From: Streptomyces termitum
GTDB lineage: Bacteria; Actinomycetota; Actinomycetes; Streptomycetales; Streptomycetaceae
NCBI RefSeq assembly: GCF_014650175.1
Contig: NZ_BMUL01000005.1
Span: 331,969 to 395,968 of the forward strand
Length of the DNA: 64,000 nucleotides
Reading direction: 5' to 3'
The notes under the pieces were generated by a model. It was not told the origin of the DNA. It ran no database searches and saw only the letters and a list, made by a program, of their open reading frames with translations. Below, piece by piece: positions 46,227 to 54,111 of this stretch. The position numbers and the translations under genes were made by a program. The stretch's first letter is position 1. Each line of letters starts with the position of its first letter.

Positions 46227-46667
46227 ATGGAGGAGCTGGATCGTCAGATCGTCGAGTTGCTCGTCAAGGACGGGCGCATGAGCTACACCGACCTGGGCAA
46301 GGCCACCGGCCTGTCCACGTCGGCGGTGCATCAGCGCGTCCGCCGCCTGGAGCAGCGCGGTGTCATCCGCGGCTATGCCGCCGTCGTCGACCCGGAGGCC
46401 GTGGGGCTGCCGCTGACCGCCTTCATCTCGGTCAAACCCTTCGACCCCAGCGCCCCCGACGACACCCCCGACCGGCTCGCGGACATCCCCGAGATCGAGG
46501 CGTGCCACAGCGTCGCGGGGGAGGAGAACTACATCCTCAAGGTCCGTGTGGCCACCCCGCTGGAGCTGGAGCACCTGCTGAGCCGCATCCGCTCCCAGGC
46601 GCACGTCTCCAGCCGCACCACCGTCGTCCTGTCCACCCCGTACGAAGCCAGGCCGCCGCGCATTTAG
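46227..46667 (+). CDS. Lrp/AsnC-family regulator
   Basis: A 146-residue feast/famine regulator. The winged helix reads MEELDRQIVELLVKDGRMSYTDLG then ATGLSTSAVHQRVRRLEQRGVIRGYAAVVDP. The RAM domain includes PLTAFISVKPF and IPEIEACHSVAGEENYILKVRV, then STPYEARP. It precedes the amidohydrolase by nine bases, so the two are co-transcribed and the regulator may respond to that enzyme's product. The 226-base upstream gap to the small acidic gene's start is AT-poor with no clear operator. Confidence 0.9.
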   Translation: MEELDRQIVELLVKDGRMSYTDLGKATGLSTSAVHQRVRRLEQRGVIRGYAAVVDPEAVGLPLTAFISVKPFDPSAPDDTPDRLADIPEIEACHSVAGEENYILKVRVATPLELEHLLSRIRSQAHVSSRTTVVLSTPYEARPPRI

Positions 46668-46676
46668 CCTGGTCGC

Positions 46677-48302
46677 ATGAGCGAAAGCCTGAATTCCGGC
46701 GCACACCGCACCGTGCTCCTGCGCGGTGGAGAAGTCCACAGCCCCGCCGACCCCTTCGCCACCGCCATGGTGGTGGAGCGCGGCCACGTCGCCTGGGTCG
46801 GGTCGGAGGGCGCCGCCGACGCCTTCGCCCCCGGCGTGGACGAGGTGGTCGACCTGGAGGGCGCGCTCGTCACCCCCGCCTTCGTCGACGCCCACGTCCA
46901 CACCACCGCGACCGGCTTCGCGCTCACCGGCCTCGACCTGTCCTCCGCCGCCTCGCTCGCCGGGGCGGCGGAGCTGATCCGCGCCCACGCCGCCGCCCGC
47001 CCCGCCGACCGCATCCTCGTCGGCCACGGCTGGGACGCCTCCCGCTGGCCCGAGCGGCGCGCCCCGCGCCGCGACGAGCTCGACGAGCTGACCGGCGGCC
47101 GCCCGCTCTACCTCACCCGCATCGACGTCCACTCCGCCGTCGTCACCACCGCGCTCCTCGACCTCGTGCCGGGCGTCCGGGACCTCGACGGCTTCCGCGA
47201 CGGCGAACCCCTCATCGGCGACGCCCACCACGCCGTCCGCGCCGCCGCCTTCGCCGCCGTCTCCCCGCTCCAGCGGACCGAGGCCCAGCGCGCCGCCCGC
47301 GCCCACGCCGCCTCCCTCGGCATCGGCACCCTGCACGAGTGCGGCGGGCCGCAGATCTCCTCCGAGGACGACTTCACCGGCCTGCTGGACCTCGCCCGCG
47401 CCGAGGACGGCCCCCGGGTGGTCGGCTACTGGGCCGACCTCGACCTCGACCGGGCCCGCGCGCTCGGCGCCCTCGGCGCGGCCGGCGACCTCTTCGCCGA
47501 CGGCTCCCTCGGCTCCCACACCGCCTGCCTCCACGAGCCGTACGCGGACGCCGCGGGCCGCACCGGCGCCGCCCACCTGGACGCCGCCGCCGTCGCCGCC
47601 CACGTCGTCGCCTGCACCGAGGCGGGCCTCCAGGCCGGCTTCCACGCCATCGGCGACGCCGCCGTCACCGCCGTCACGGACGGCGTCCGGGCCGCCGCCG
47701 AGAAGCTCGGCCTCGCCCGGATCCGGGCCGCCCGGCACCGCGTCGAGCACGCCGAGATGCTCACCCCCGCGACGATCGCCGCCTTCGCGGAGCTGGGCCT
47801 CACCGCCTCCGTGCAGCCCGCCTTCGACGCCCTGTGGGGCGGCGACGAGGGCATGTACGCCGACCGCCTCGGCGTCGAGCGGGCCCGCACCCTCAACCCG
47901 TACGCGGCCCTGCTGCGCGCGGGCGTGCCGCTCGCCTTCGGCTCCGACAGCCCGGTCACCCCGCTCGACCCGTGGGGGACCGTCCGCGCCGCCGCCTTCC
48001 ACCGCACCCTCGACCACCGGATCTCGGTCCGGGCCGCCTTCACCGCCCACACCCGGGGCGGCTGGCGCGCGGTGGGCCGGGACGACGCCGGTGTCCTGGT
48101 GCCCGGCGCGCCCGCCGACTACGCGGTCTGGCGCGCCGGCGACCTGGTGGTCCAGGCGCCGGACGACCGGGTCGCCCGCTGGTCCACCGACCCGCGCTCC
48201 GGCACGCCCGGCCTGCCCGACCTGTCCCCGGGCCTCCCGCTCCCCGTCTGTCTGCGGACCGTGGTGCACGGACGGACGGTCTTCGTACGTCCGAACGAGT
48301 GA
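46677..48302 (+). CDS. amidohydrolase family protein (YtcJ-like)
   Basis: Predicted zinc-dependent amidohydrolase of 541 residues. The metal ligands appear as DAHVHTTATG near residue 70, HECGG and GFHAIGDAA in the middle, RVEHAEMLTP, and the final Asp in FGSDSPVTPLDPWG. The N-terminal beta segment (LLRGGEVHSPADPFATAMVVERG) and the C-terminal strand (VPGAPADYAVWRAGDLV) form the composite small domain typical of the superfamily. It is cytoplasmic with no signal. The substrate is unknown. It lies directly behind an Lrp/AsnC gene. Confidence 0.86.
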   Translation: MSESLNSGAHRTVLLRGGEVHSPADPFATAMVVERGHVAWVGSEGAADAFAPGVDEVVDLEGALVTPAFVDAHVHTTATGFALTGLDLSSAASLAGAAELIRAHAAARPADRILVGHGWDASRWPERRAPRRDELDELTGGRPLYLTRIDVHSAVVTTALLDLVPGVRDLDGFRDGEPLIGDAHHAVRAAAFAAVSPLQRTEAQRAARAHAASLGIGTLHECGGPQISSEDDFTGLLDLARAEDGPRVVGYWADLDLDRARALGALGAAGDLFADGSLGSHTACLHEPYADAAGRTGAAHLDAAAVAAHVVACTEAGLQAGFHAIGDAAVTAVTDGVRAAAEKLGLARIRAARHRVEHAEMLTPATIAAFAELGLTASVQPAFDALWGGDEGMYADRLGVERARTLNPYAALLRAGVPLAFGSDSPVTPLDPWGTVRAAAFHRTLDHRISVRAAFTAHTRGGWRAVGRDDAGVLVPGAPADYAVWRAGDLVVQAPDDRVARWSTDPRSGTPGLPDLSPGLPLPVCLRTVVHGRTVFVRPNE

Positions 48303-48722
48303 TGACGGGGTCCGGACCACCCGGACGTACGTGCCATCCGGTCCTTCCCGACCTGCGGCTCTCCCGCCCCGGCCTGCGGCTTCTCGGGAACCCCGCAGGT
48401 CAGGAGGGTATTGACAGGCGACGGTGAGGGGCGGGTAGGTTCTCCGCGTCCACCACAGGACGTCCGACCGGACCACGCCTCCCCGCCGGCGCCGACCGCC
48501 GCCCGCGCCTCGGCCGCGAGGGAAGGTTTCTCCGGCGGAAGGTGCGACCCGGGTGGGGCCCGGACGTTCAGTAGACAACGGCCTTCGGGCGATCCGCAGC
48601 CGGCGGATCCCGGGTCGGACCGAAGGATGTCGGGCCCCGCACCGCACCACCGCCCCGCGCCGCACGCCTCGCGGCACCCGCGTCACGGGGATACTCCGAG
48701 GACCTCGCTAAGGTGGGGGCCC
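48303..48722 (+). promoter_or_regulatory. intergenic region with hairpin and promoter upstream of ppm1
   Basis: No gene is seen in these 420 bases. GACCTGCGG (48350-48358) pairs CCGCAGGTC (48393-48401), a likely terminator for the amidohydrolase. A promoter follows at once: TTGACA (48411-48416) and GTAGGT/TAGGTT (48435-48441), spacer 18-19. The leader to ppm1 would be about 270 bases and is GC-rich. A GATACT-type element near 48690 might serve as a nearer -10. Confidence 0.55.
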
Positions 48723-49523
48723 ATGTCAGTATCCGAAGGGGCAGTAGTGAACGACGGTGGCCAGAGGCGTTACGGCCCGCTCGGCAAGGTCCTGGTGATC
48801 ATCCCGACCTACAACGAGGCGGAGAACATCGGGCCGATCGTCGCGCGGGTGCGGGAGGCGGTCCCGACCGCGCACATCCTCGTCGCCGACGACAACAGCC
48901 CCGACGGCACGGGCAAGTACGCCGACGAGATCGCGTCCGAGGACGACCACGTCCACGTCCTGCACCGCAAGGGCAAGGAAGGGCTCGGCGCCGCCTACCT
49001 GGCCGGTTTCCGCTGGGGCATCGAGCACGGCTACGGCGTCCTCGTCGAGATGGACGCCGACGGCTCCCACCAGCCCGAGGAACTGCCCCGGCTGCTCACC
49101 GCGCTCAAGGGCGCGGACCTGGTCCTCGGCTCCCGCTGGGTGCCCGGCGGCCGGATCGTGAACTGGCCGAAGTCCCGCGAGTTCATCTCGCGCGGCGGCA
49201 GCCTCTACTCGCGCGTGATGCTCGACGTCCCGATCCGCGACGTCACCGGCGGCTACCGGGCCTTCCGCAAGGAGACCCTGGAGGGCCTCGGCCTGGAGGA
49301 CGTCGCCTCCGCCGGGTACTGCTTCCAGGTGGACCTGGCCCGCCGCGCCGTCGCCGCCGGCTTCCACGTCGTCGAGGTCCCCATCACCTTCGTGGAGCGC
49401 GAGGTCGGCGACTCCAAGATGAGCCGGAACATCGTCGTCGAGGCGCTGTGGCGGGTCACCGGCTGGGGCGTCACCGCCCGCGCCGAGAAGGTCGGCAGGT
49501 TCCTGGGCCGCAAGAACGGCTGA
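48723..49523 (+). CDS. ppm1: polyprenol-phosphate mannosyltransferase
   Basis: Family 2 glycosyltransferase transferring mannose from GDP-mannose to polyprenyl phosphate, the donor for O-mannosylation of secreted proteins in Streptomyces. The 266-residue protein has VLVIIPTYNEAENIGPIV, the DxD-type motif EMDADGSHQPEELPRLL, ADLVLGSRWVPGG and GGYRAFRKETL. It lacks the second, acyltransferase-like domain of the mycobacterial two-domain protein. ATG 48723 follows GGTGGGGG; GTG 48747 is a possible alternative. Order ppm1-fxsA-rbpA is conserved in the genus. Confidence 0.92.
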   Translation: MSVSEGAVVNDGGQRRYGPLGKVLVIIPTYNEAENIGPIVARVREAVPTAHILVADDNSPDGTGKYADEIASEDDHVHVLHRKGKEGLGAAYLAGFRWGIEHGYGVLVEMDADGSHQPEELPRLLTALKGADLVLGSRWVPGGRIVNWPKSREFISRGGSLYSRVMLDVPIRDVTGGYRAFRKETLEGLGLEDVASAGYCFQVDLARRAVAAGFHVVEVPITFVEREVGDSKMSRNIVVEALWRVTGWGVTARAEKVGRFLGRKNG

Positions 49524-49693
49524 CCCGGCGGCCCCGTCGGCCCTGCCGGCCCCGCTCAGGGGTCCGGAAGCCCTTCCGGACCCGACGACCCCGACGGACC
49601 CCACGGACATCCCGGGCCCGGACCGCCCCGCGCGCTCCGGGCCCGGTCCTTCGTTTACGGCGTTCCTGCGGCGGGCCAGGCACACTGGACCCC

Positions 49694-50290
49694 ATGACGA
49701 CCGGCGCACCGCCCCCGCAGGCCCCCCGGCGCTCCCGCGCGCGCACCTTCCTCCCCCTCGGCATCGCCGTCTGGCTGGTGCTGGAGATCTGGCTCCTCAC
49801 CGTCGTGGCGGACGCGACGAACGGGCTGACCGTGCTGCTGCTCCTCGTCGGCGGCGCGGTCCTCGGCGTCGCCGTCATCAAGAAGGCGGGCCGCCGCGCC
49901 TTCGCCAACCTCACCTCCACCTTCCAGCAGGCCCAGGCAGCCGCCCAGAGCGGCACCGCCCCCGCCCCGGCCGACCGGAAGGGCGCCGGGGACCGCAACG
50001 GCTTCCTGATGCTCGGCGGCCTGCTCCTGCTCCTCCCCGGCCTGATCTCCGACGCGGCCGGTCTGCTGCTCCTGGTGCCCCCGGTCCGCGCGGCCCTCGG
50101 GCGCGCCGCGGAGAAGGCCGTCGCCCGCCGGATGGCGGCGGCGCCCCCCGGAAGCCTCCAGGACGCCTTCCAGCAGGCCCGCATCCACCGCCCGGACGGG
50201 AAGGTCGTCCCGGGCGAGGTCGTCCGCGACGACGCTCCCCAGGGGCCGTACGGGCCCACCGGGCGTCAGCGCCCGCCGCTGACTCCCTGA
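49694..50290 (+). CDS. fxsA: FxsA family membrane protein
   Basis: A 198-residue membrane protein of the FxsA family, named for suppression of F-plasmid exclusion of phage T7; its normal role is unclear. Hydrophobic segments are FLPLGIAVWLVLEIWLLTVV and GLTVLLLLVGGAVLGVAVI near the N-terminus and FLMLGGLLLLLPGLISDAAGLLLLVPP near residue 110, the family signature. The tail is soluble and Pro/Arg-rich. It lies 170 bases after ppm1 and ends at a 23-base terminator stem shared with rbpA. Confidence 0.88.
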   Translation: MTTGAPPPQAPRRSRARTFLPLGIAVWLVLEIWLLTVVADATNGLTVLLLLVGGAVLGVAVIKKAGRRAFANLTSTFQQAQAAAQSGTAPAPADRKGAGDRNGFLMLGGLLLLLPGLISDAAGLLLLVPPVRAALGRAAEKAVARRMAAAPPGSLQDAFQQARIHRPDGKVVPGEVVRDDAPQGPYGPTGRQRPPLTP

Positions 50291-50317
50291 CCGCGCCCCC
50301 GGCGGCGGGGACGCGGA

Positions 50318-50366
50318 AACGCCGAGGGGCCCGGCACACGGATCGTGTGCCGGGCCCCTCGGCGTT
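50318..50366. terminator. 23-base perfect bidirectional terminator
   Basis: Two perfectly complementary 23-base arms (50318-50340 and 50344-50366) with a GAT loop, between the convergent fxsA and rbpA genes. It is the longest perfect hairpin in the window. Confidence 0.9.
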
Positions 50367-50384
50367 GCTCTGCCGTCGGGTCCG

Positions 50385-50759
50385 TCAGGCGGACTTGCGG
50401 CTGTCGCGCGGATGCACCGCGATGTTCATGGCGCCGGAGCGCAGGACGGCCAGCCTCTCGGCGAGGACCTCCTCCAGCTCCTCACGGGTACGCCGCTCCA
50501 TGAGCATGTCCCAGTGCGTACGCGCCGGCTTGCCCTTCTTCTCCTCGGGTCCGTCGCCGTCCACCAGGAGAGCCTGGATTCCGCAGACCTTGCATTCCCA
50601 CTCCGGCGGAATCTCCGCCTCCACCGAGAAGGGCATCTCAAAACGATGGCCCTTCTCGCATGCGTACTCCACGGCCTGGCGCGGGGCCAGATCGATGCCG
50701 CGGTCGGTCTCGTAGCTGGTCACCACGAGGCGCGTGCCGCGAAGAGCTCGCTCACTCAT
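50385..50759 (-). CDS. rbpA: RNA polymerase-binding protein RbpA
   Basis: Actinobacterial transcription factor that binds RNA polymerase and the principal sigma factor and stimulates promoter opening. The 124-residue protein has the zinc ligands Cys34, His38, Cys56 and Cys59 (YACEKGHRF, WECKVCG), at the positions of the zinc site in the S. coelicolor protein. The basic linker EEKKGKPARTHWDMLMERRT leads into the sigma-interacting helical C-terminus (REELEEVLAERLAVLRSG). ATG 50759. A perfect sigma-R promoter lies upstream, so oxidative (thiol) stress should raise its expression. Confidence 0.96.
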   Translation of the reverse strand: MSERALRGTRLVVTSYETDRGIDLAPRQAVEYACEKGHRFEMPFSVEAEIPPEWECKVCGIQALLVDGDGPEEKKGKPARTHWDMLMERRTREELEEVLAERLAVLRSGAMNIAVHPRDSRKSA

Positions 50760-50820
50760 GAATCGTGCCTCCCGGGCTTGTCGCCCACAGGACAGGTGTC
50801 GCTGTCGTCGTCATCCGGTC

Positions 50821-50846
50821 AACGTCCGGTCGGCGAGAAAGATTCC
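50821..50846 (-). promoter_or_regulatory. sigma-R-type promoter of rbpA
   Basis: On the minus strand GGAAT (50842-50846), an 18-base spacer and GTT (50821-50823) match the sigma-R consensus GGAAT-N18-GTT exactly. S. coelicolor rbpA is a known sigma-R target. Confidence 0.88.
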
Positions 50847-50908
50847 CGTTCCGGGTCATGCGTCGCCCGTCGTGCCGCCCCTTGTTGTACCCACCAGTGC
50901 CCGGTTTG

Positions 50909-50930
50909 TCACATCTGACGGCAGATGTGA
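50909..50930. promoter_or_regulatory. inverted repeat upstream of rbpA
   Basis: TCACATCTG-ACGG-CAGATGTGA is a perfect nine-base inverted repeat, about 63 bases upstream of the sigma-R -35 box and 85 bases beyond the MFS stop. It is AT-richer than its surroundings. It may be an operator for rbpA or the MFS terminator; no T-run follows on the minus strand. Confidence 0.45.
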
Positions 50931-51014
50931 CTGAATGTCTTCACTAAAGCGGCACGCAGTAACGGTCCGCCTGGCAGGCCAAACGCGTACACTACCGGCC
51001 TTTCACTTCCGCGT

Positions 51015-52385
51015 CTAAATCCGTTCCGGCATACGGTTGCCCGCGTCGGTCACCGCCTGCCGCACGGGGACCCTCGCGAGCAGGACGAAACCGGCCACGA
51101 AGAAGATCACAAGGGAGATGATGGCAGTTCGGTAGCTCCCGGTCAGCTGATACGCGAGACCGAACACCAGGGGCCCCAGCCAGCTCAGCCCGCGGTCGCT
51201 CATCTCGTACGCGGAGAAGTACTCCGCCTCCTTCCCCGCCGGCACCAGGTGGGAGAAGAGGGACCGCGACAGCGCCTGGCTGCCGCCCAGCACCAGCCCG
51301 ATCGCCGCCGCCATGCAGAAGAAGAACACCGGCTTCCCGGCCGGCAGGACGTACCCGGCGAGCAGGATCGCCGTCCACACCACGAGCGAACCGAGAATCG
51401 TCCGCTTGGCCCCGTACGTCCGGGCGAGCCGGCCCATCGCCAGCGCGCCCGCCACCGCCAGCACCTGCACCAGCAGCACCGCCGTGATCAGCGTCGTCTG
51501 CTCCAGGCCCAGCTCCTTCTCCCCGTACACCGCCGCCTGCGAGATCACCGTCTGCACCCCGTCGTTGTAGACGAGGTAGGCGAGCAGGAAGGAGAGCGTC
51601 AGCGGGTGCCGGCGCATGTCCTTCAGGGTGGCCCGCAACTGCCGCCAGCCCGCGCCGACCGCGCCCTCGCCGGACGGGCCGCCCGCCGCGCGCGGCGCCC
51701 CCCGGTCGCGCAGCCGCCGCAGCGGGACCAGCGCGAAGACGCCCCACCACAGGCCCGCCGAGGCCAGGCAGATCCGGATCGCCTCCCCCTCGGTCAGTCC
51801 GAAGGAGTCGTAGGAGGAGTACAGGACCAGGTCGAGCACCAGGACCAGGGCGCCCGAGGTGTAGCCGAAGGCCCAGCCGCGCGAGGAGACCGCGTCCCGC
51901 TCGTCCGGCTCGGCGATCTGCGGCAGGAAGGCGTTGTAGAGCATCATCGCCACCGCGAAGGCGGCGTTGGCCACGATCAGCAGGAAGGCGCCCAGCAGGT
52001 ACCGCTCGCCCTCCAGGAAGAACATTCCGGTCGTCGCCGCCGCGCCCGTGTAGGCCGCCGCCGCGAGCAGCGGCTTCTTCCGGCCGCGCCGGTCCGCCGC
52101 CGCGCTCACCAGCGGCATCGCGACGATCGCCACCACCAGGGACACCGACACGGCGTACGGGAAGAGGGAACCCGCCCGCACCGGGATGCCCAGCGGGTGG
52201 ACGAAGCCGTCGGCGCCCGCCGCCGCCTCCGCCACCGAGGTCAGGTACGGGCCCAGGAAGACCGTCACCACGCTGGTCGAGTAGACCGAGCAGGCGAAGT
52301 CGTAGAAGTACCAGCCCCGCTGTTCGCGCCGGCGCTCGGCCGGATCGGTGATGGGCCCCGCAGGACCGGTCGTCTCGGCGGTCAC
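51015..52385 (-). CDS. MFS transporter of the UMF1 (Atg22-like) type
   Basis: A 456-residue transporter with about 12 membrane segments. The N-terminal EQRGWYFYDFACSVYSTSVVTVFLGPYL and the loop AAADRRGRKKPLL fit the UMF1 subfamily, related to fungal vacuolar amino-acid exporter Atg22. NAFLPQIAEPDERDAVSSRGWAFGY follows helix 5. An interdomain linker rich in Arg/Gly/Ala sits near residue 235. The substrate is unknown. GDPD follows upstream in the same direction with 46 bases between, so they may be co-transcribed. Confidence 0.83.
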   Translation of the reverse strand: MTAETTGPAGPITDPAERRREQRGWYFYDFACSVYSTSVVTVFLGPYLTSVAEAAAGADGFVHPLGIPVRAGSLFPYAVSVSLVVAIVAMPLVSAAADRRGRKKPLLAAAAYTGAAATTGMFFLEGERYLLGAFLLIVANAAFAVAMMLYNAFLPQIAEPDERDAVSSRGWAFGYTSGALVLVLDLVLYSSYDSFGLTEGEAIRICLASAGLWWGVFALVPLRRLRDRGAPRAAGGPSGEGAVGAGWRQLRATLKDMRRHPLTLSFLLAYLVYNDGVQTVISQAAVYGEKELGLEQTTLITAVLLVQVLAVAGALAMGRLARTYGAKRTILGSLVVWTAILLAGYVLPAGKPVFFFCMAAAIGLVLGGSQALSRSLFSHLVPAGKEAEYFSAYEMSDRGLSWLGPLVFGLAYQLTGSYRTAIISLVIFFVAGFVLLARVPVRQAVTDAGNRMPERI

Positions 52386-52431
52386 GGCCGCACGCCCCCC
52401 TCGTTCGTCCCCGTCCCCGGACCCCGCCCGC

Positions 52432-53196
52432 TCAGGCCCACGCCCCCCGGGCGGTGAGGACCTCGCGCAGCGTCTCCAGATGATCGGTCATGATGCCATC
52501 GACCCCCAGGTCGAGGAGAGAGTGCATGCGCTCCGGATCGTTCACGGTCCACACGTGCACCTGGAGCCCGCGCGCGTGCGCCGCCCGGACGAAGCGGCGG
52601 TCCACCACCCGCACCCCGCCCTGCGCCTCCGGCACCTGCGCGGCCACCGCGCCCGCGCGCAGCGGCACCGGCAGCCCGAAGGAGCGCAGCCGCAGCGCCG
52701 CCACCCCCGTCACCCCGTACGAGGTGGCCAGCCGGGGCCCCGCGAGCCGCTGGGCGCGCGCCACCCGCGCCTCGGTGAAGGAGCTGACCAGGACCCGGTC
52801 CCAGGCGTCCGCGCGGGCGATCAGCTCCACCAGCGGGGCGAGCGCCGACTCGGTCTTCAGGTCCACGTTCCAGCGCGCCCGCGGGAACTCCCGGAGGAGG
52901 TCCTCGAAGAGCGGCAGCGGCTCCTTCCCGGCCACCCGTGCCTCCCGCACCGCCGCCCACGGCAGGTCCCGGATCCGGCCCGAGCCGTCCGTCACCCGGT
53001 CCAGGGTCGCGTCGTGGAAGGCGACCAGCACCCCGTCGGCGGTGGTGTGCACATCGGTCTCGAAGTACCGGTAGCCCGCCGCGGCGGCCCGGCGGAAGGC
53101 GGCCGCGGTGTTCTCCAGGCCGTCCGCCGTGCCGCCGCGGTGGGCGAAGGGCAGCGGGAGGGGGTGGTCGAGATAGGGGTGGCGTACGCGAGTCAC
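52432..53196 (-). CDS. glycerophosphodiester phosphodiesterase
   Basis: Hydrolyses glycerophosphodiesters from phospholipid turnover to glycerol 3-phosphate. The 254-residue TIM barrel has the catalytic His in PFAHRGGTADGLENT, the metal residues in YFETDVHTTADGVLVAFHD, and NVDLKTE. The C-terminal VWTVNDPERMHSLLDLGVDGIMTDH is the family's end signature. There is no signal peptide, so it is cytoplasmic. GTG 53196 overlaps the YczE stop by four bases (GTGA), so the two are translationally coupled. Confidence 0.93.
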   Translation of the reverse strand: MTRVRHPYLDHPLPLPFAHRGGTADGLENTAAAFRRAAAAGYRYFETDVHTTADGVLVAFHDATLDRVTDGSGRIRDLPWAAVREARVAGKEPLPLFEDLLREFPRARWNVDLKTESALAPLVELIARADAWDRVLVSSFTEARVARAQRLAGPRLATSYGVTGVAALRLRSFGLPVPLRAGAVAAQVPEAQGGVRVVDRRFVRAAHARGLQVHVWTVNDPERMHSLLDLGVDGIMTDHLETLREVLTARGAWA

Positions 53197-53861
53197 GGCC
53201 GCAGTATGGCGCCTTCCGGTGACCCGGGGGCGACGGCGGCGTCGACGGCGGCCGGCTCCGGGACGGCGAAGAAGCGCAGGAAGAACTGGGCGAGGGGGCC
53301 GATCGACACCGCGTACAGGACGGTGCCGACGCCGACCGAGCCGCCGAGCAGGAAGCCGGTGGCCACCACCGCGACCTCCAGGAGGGTGCGCACCAGCCGG
53401 ATCGACCGCCCGGTCGCCCGGTGCAGACCGGTCATCAGACCGTCGCGCGGCCCCGGGCCGAAGCGGGCCGCGATGTACAGGCCGGTCGCCAGCCCGTTCA
53501 GCACGATGCCCAGGACCAGCAGGGCGATCCGGGCCGCCATGGCCCGGGTCTCCGGGAGCAGCGCCAGCGCGCCGTCCATCGCCAGCCCCACCACGAAGAC
53601 GTTCGACACCGTGCCCAGGCCCGGCCGCTGCCGGATCGGGATCCACAGCAGCAGCACGACCGCGCCGACCACGATCGACACCACGCCGATGGTGAGCCCG
53701 GTGAGCTCGGACAGCCCCTGGTGCAGGACGTTCCACGGCTCCATGCCGAGCTCCGCCCGGACCAGCAGCGCCGAACTCACGCCGTACAGCGTCAGGCCGG
53801 CGTAGAGCTGGACGAGCCGGCGGGTCAGATGCCGGCCGCGCGGGCCGGGGACCGTGGACAT
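53193..53861 (-). CDS. yczE: YczE/YitT-family membrane protein
   Basis: A 222-residue protein with about five to six membrane segments. Family markers are YAGLTLYGVSSALLVRAELGMEPWNVLHQGLSELTG-type N-terminus, GLGTVSNVFVVGLAMDG, and RFGPGPRDGLMTGLHRATGRSIRLVRTLLE. Function is unknown. ATG 53861 follows GGAGG-like sequence. It is divergent from a MocR regulator with a repeat-rich gap between. YczE paired with a MocR subgroup (YczR) is a recurrent arrangement, so the MocR protein probably controls this gene and the coupled GDPD gene. Confidence 0.88.
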   Translation of the reverse strand: MSTVPGPRGRHLTRRLVQLYAGLTLYGVSSALLVRAELGMEPWNVLHQGLSELTGLTIGVVSIVVGAVVLLLWIPIRQRPGLGTVSNVFVVGLAMDGALALLPETRAMAARIALLVLGIVLNGLATGLYIAARFGPGPRDGLMTGLHRATGRSIRLVRTLLEVAVVATGFLLGGSVGVGTVLYAVSIGPLAQFFLRFFAVPEPAAVDAAVAPGSPEGAILRP

Positions 53862-53875
53862 GGAGGTGCCCCCTT

Positions 53876-53990
53876 GGATGCGGATGACGGGATACGGGAT
53901 CCCGCGTGCGGGATGTGGGAGGTCGGATCCGATATGCCGGATACGGGATCCGGGATATCGGATACAAGATGCGGGACATCGGATACGGGT
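53876..53990. repeat. GGGAT-rich degenerate tandem repeat in the yczE-mocR gap
   Basis: About a dozen copies of GGGATAC or GGATNC-like units with a spacing near 7-8 bases fill 115 bases. Examples are GGATGCGGATGAC, GATACGGGATCC and CCGGGATATCGGATAC. It lies between the divergent yczE and mocR genes and is the only such tract in the window. It could be a multi-site MocR binding region or a slippage-prone repeat. Confidence 0.65.
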
Positions 53991-54111
53991 GGCGTTCCGC
54001 GGTCGCGGACGGATGCGGGCCCGTGTGGTGGCGGTGGACCGGACCATGACACTCTGTGGCGGGGGAGTACGGGCCAACCATGGCCAATACGAGGAAGGTG
54101 GACTGATTTCC

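Noticed and set aside
54080..54106. Eight-codon upstream frame before mocR
   Set aside because: It has a poor ribosome site, and no regulatory codons; best explained by chance.
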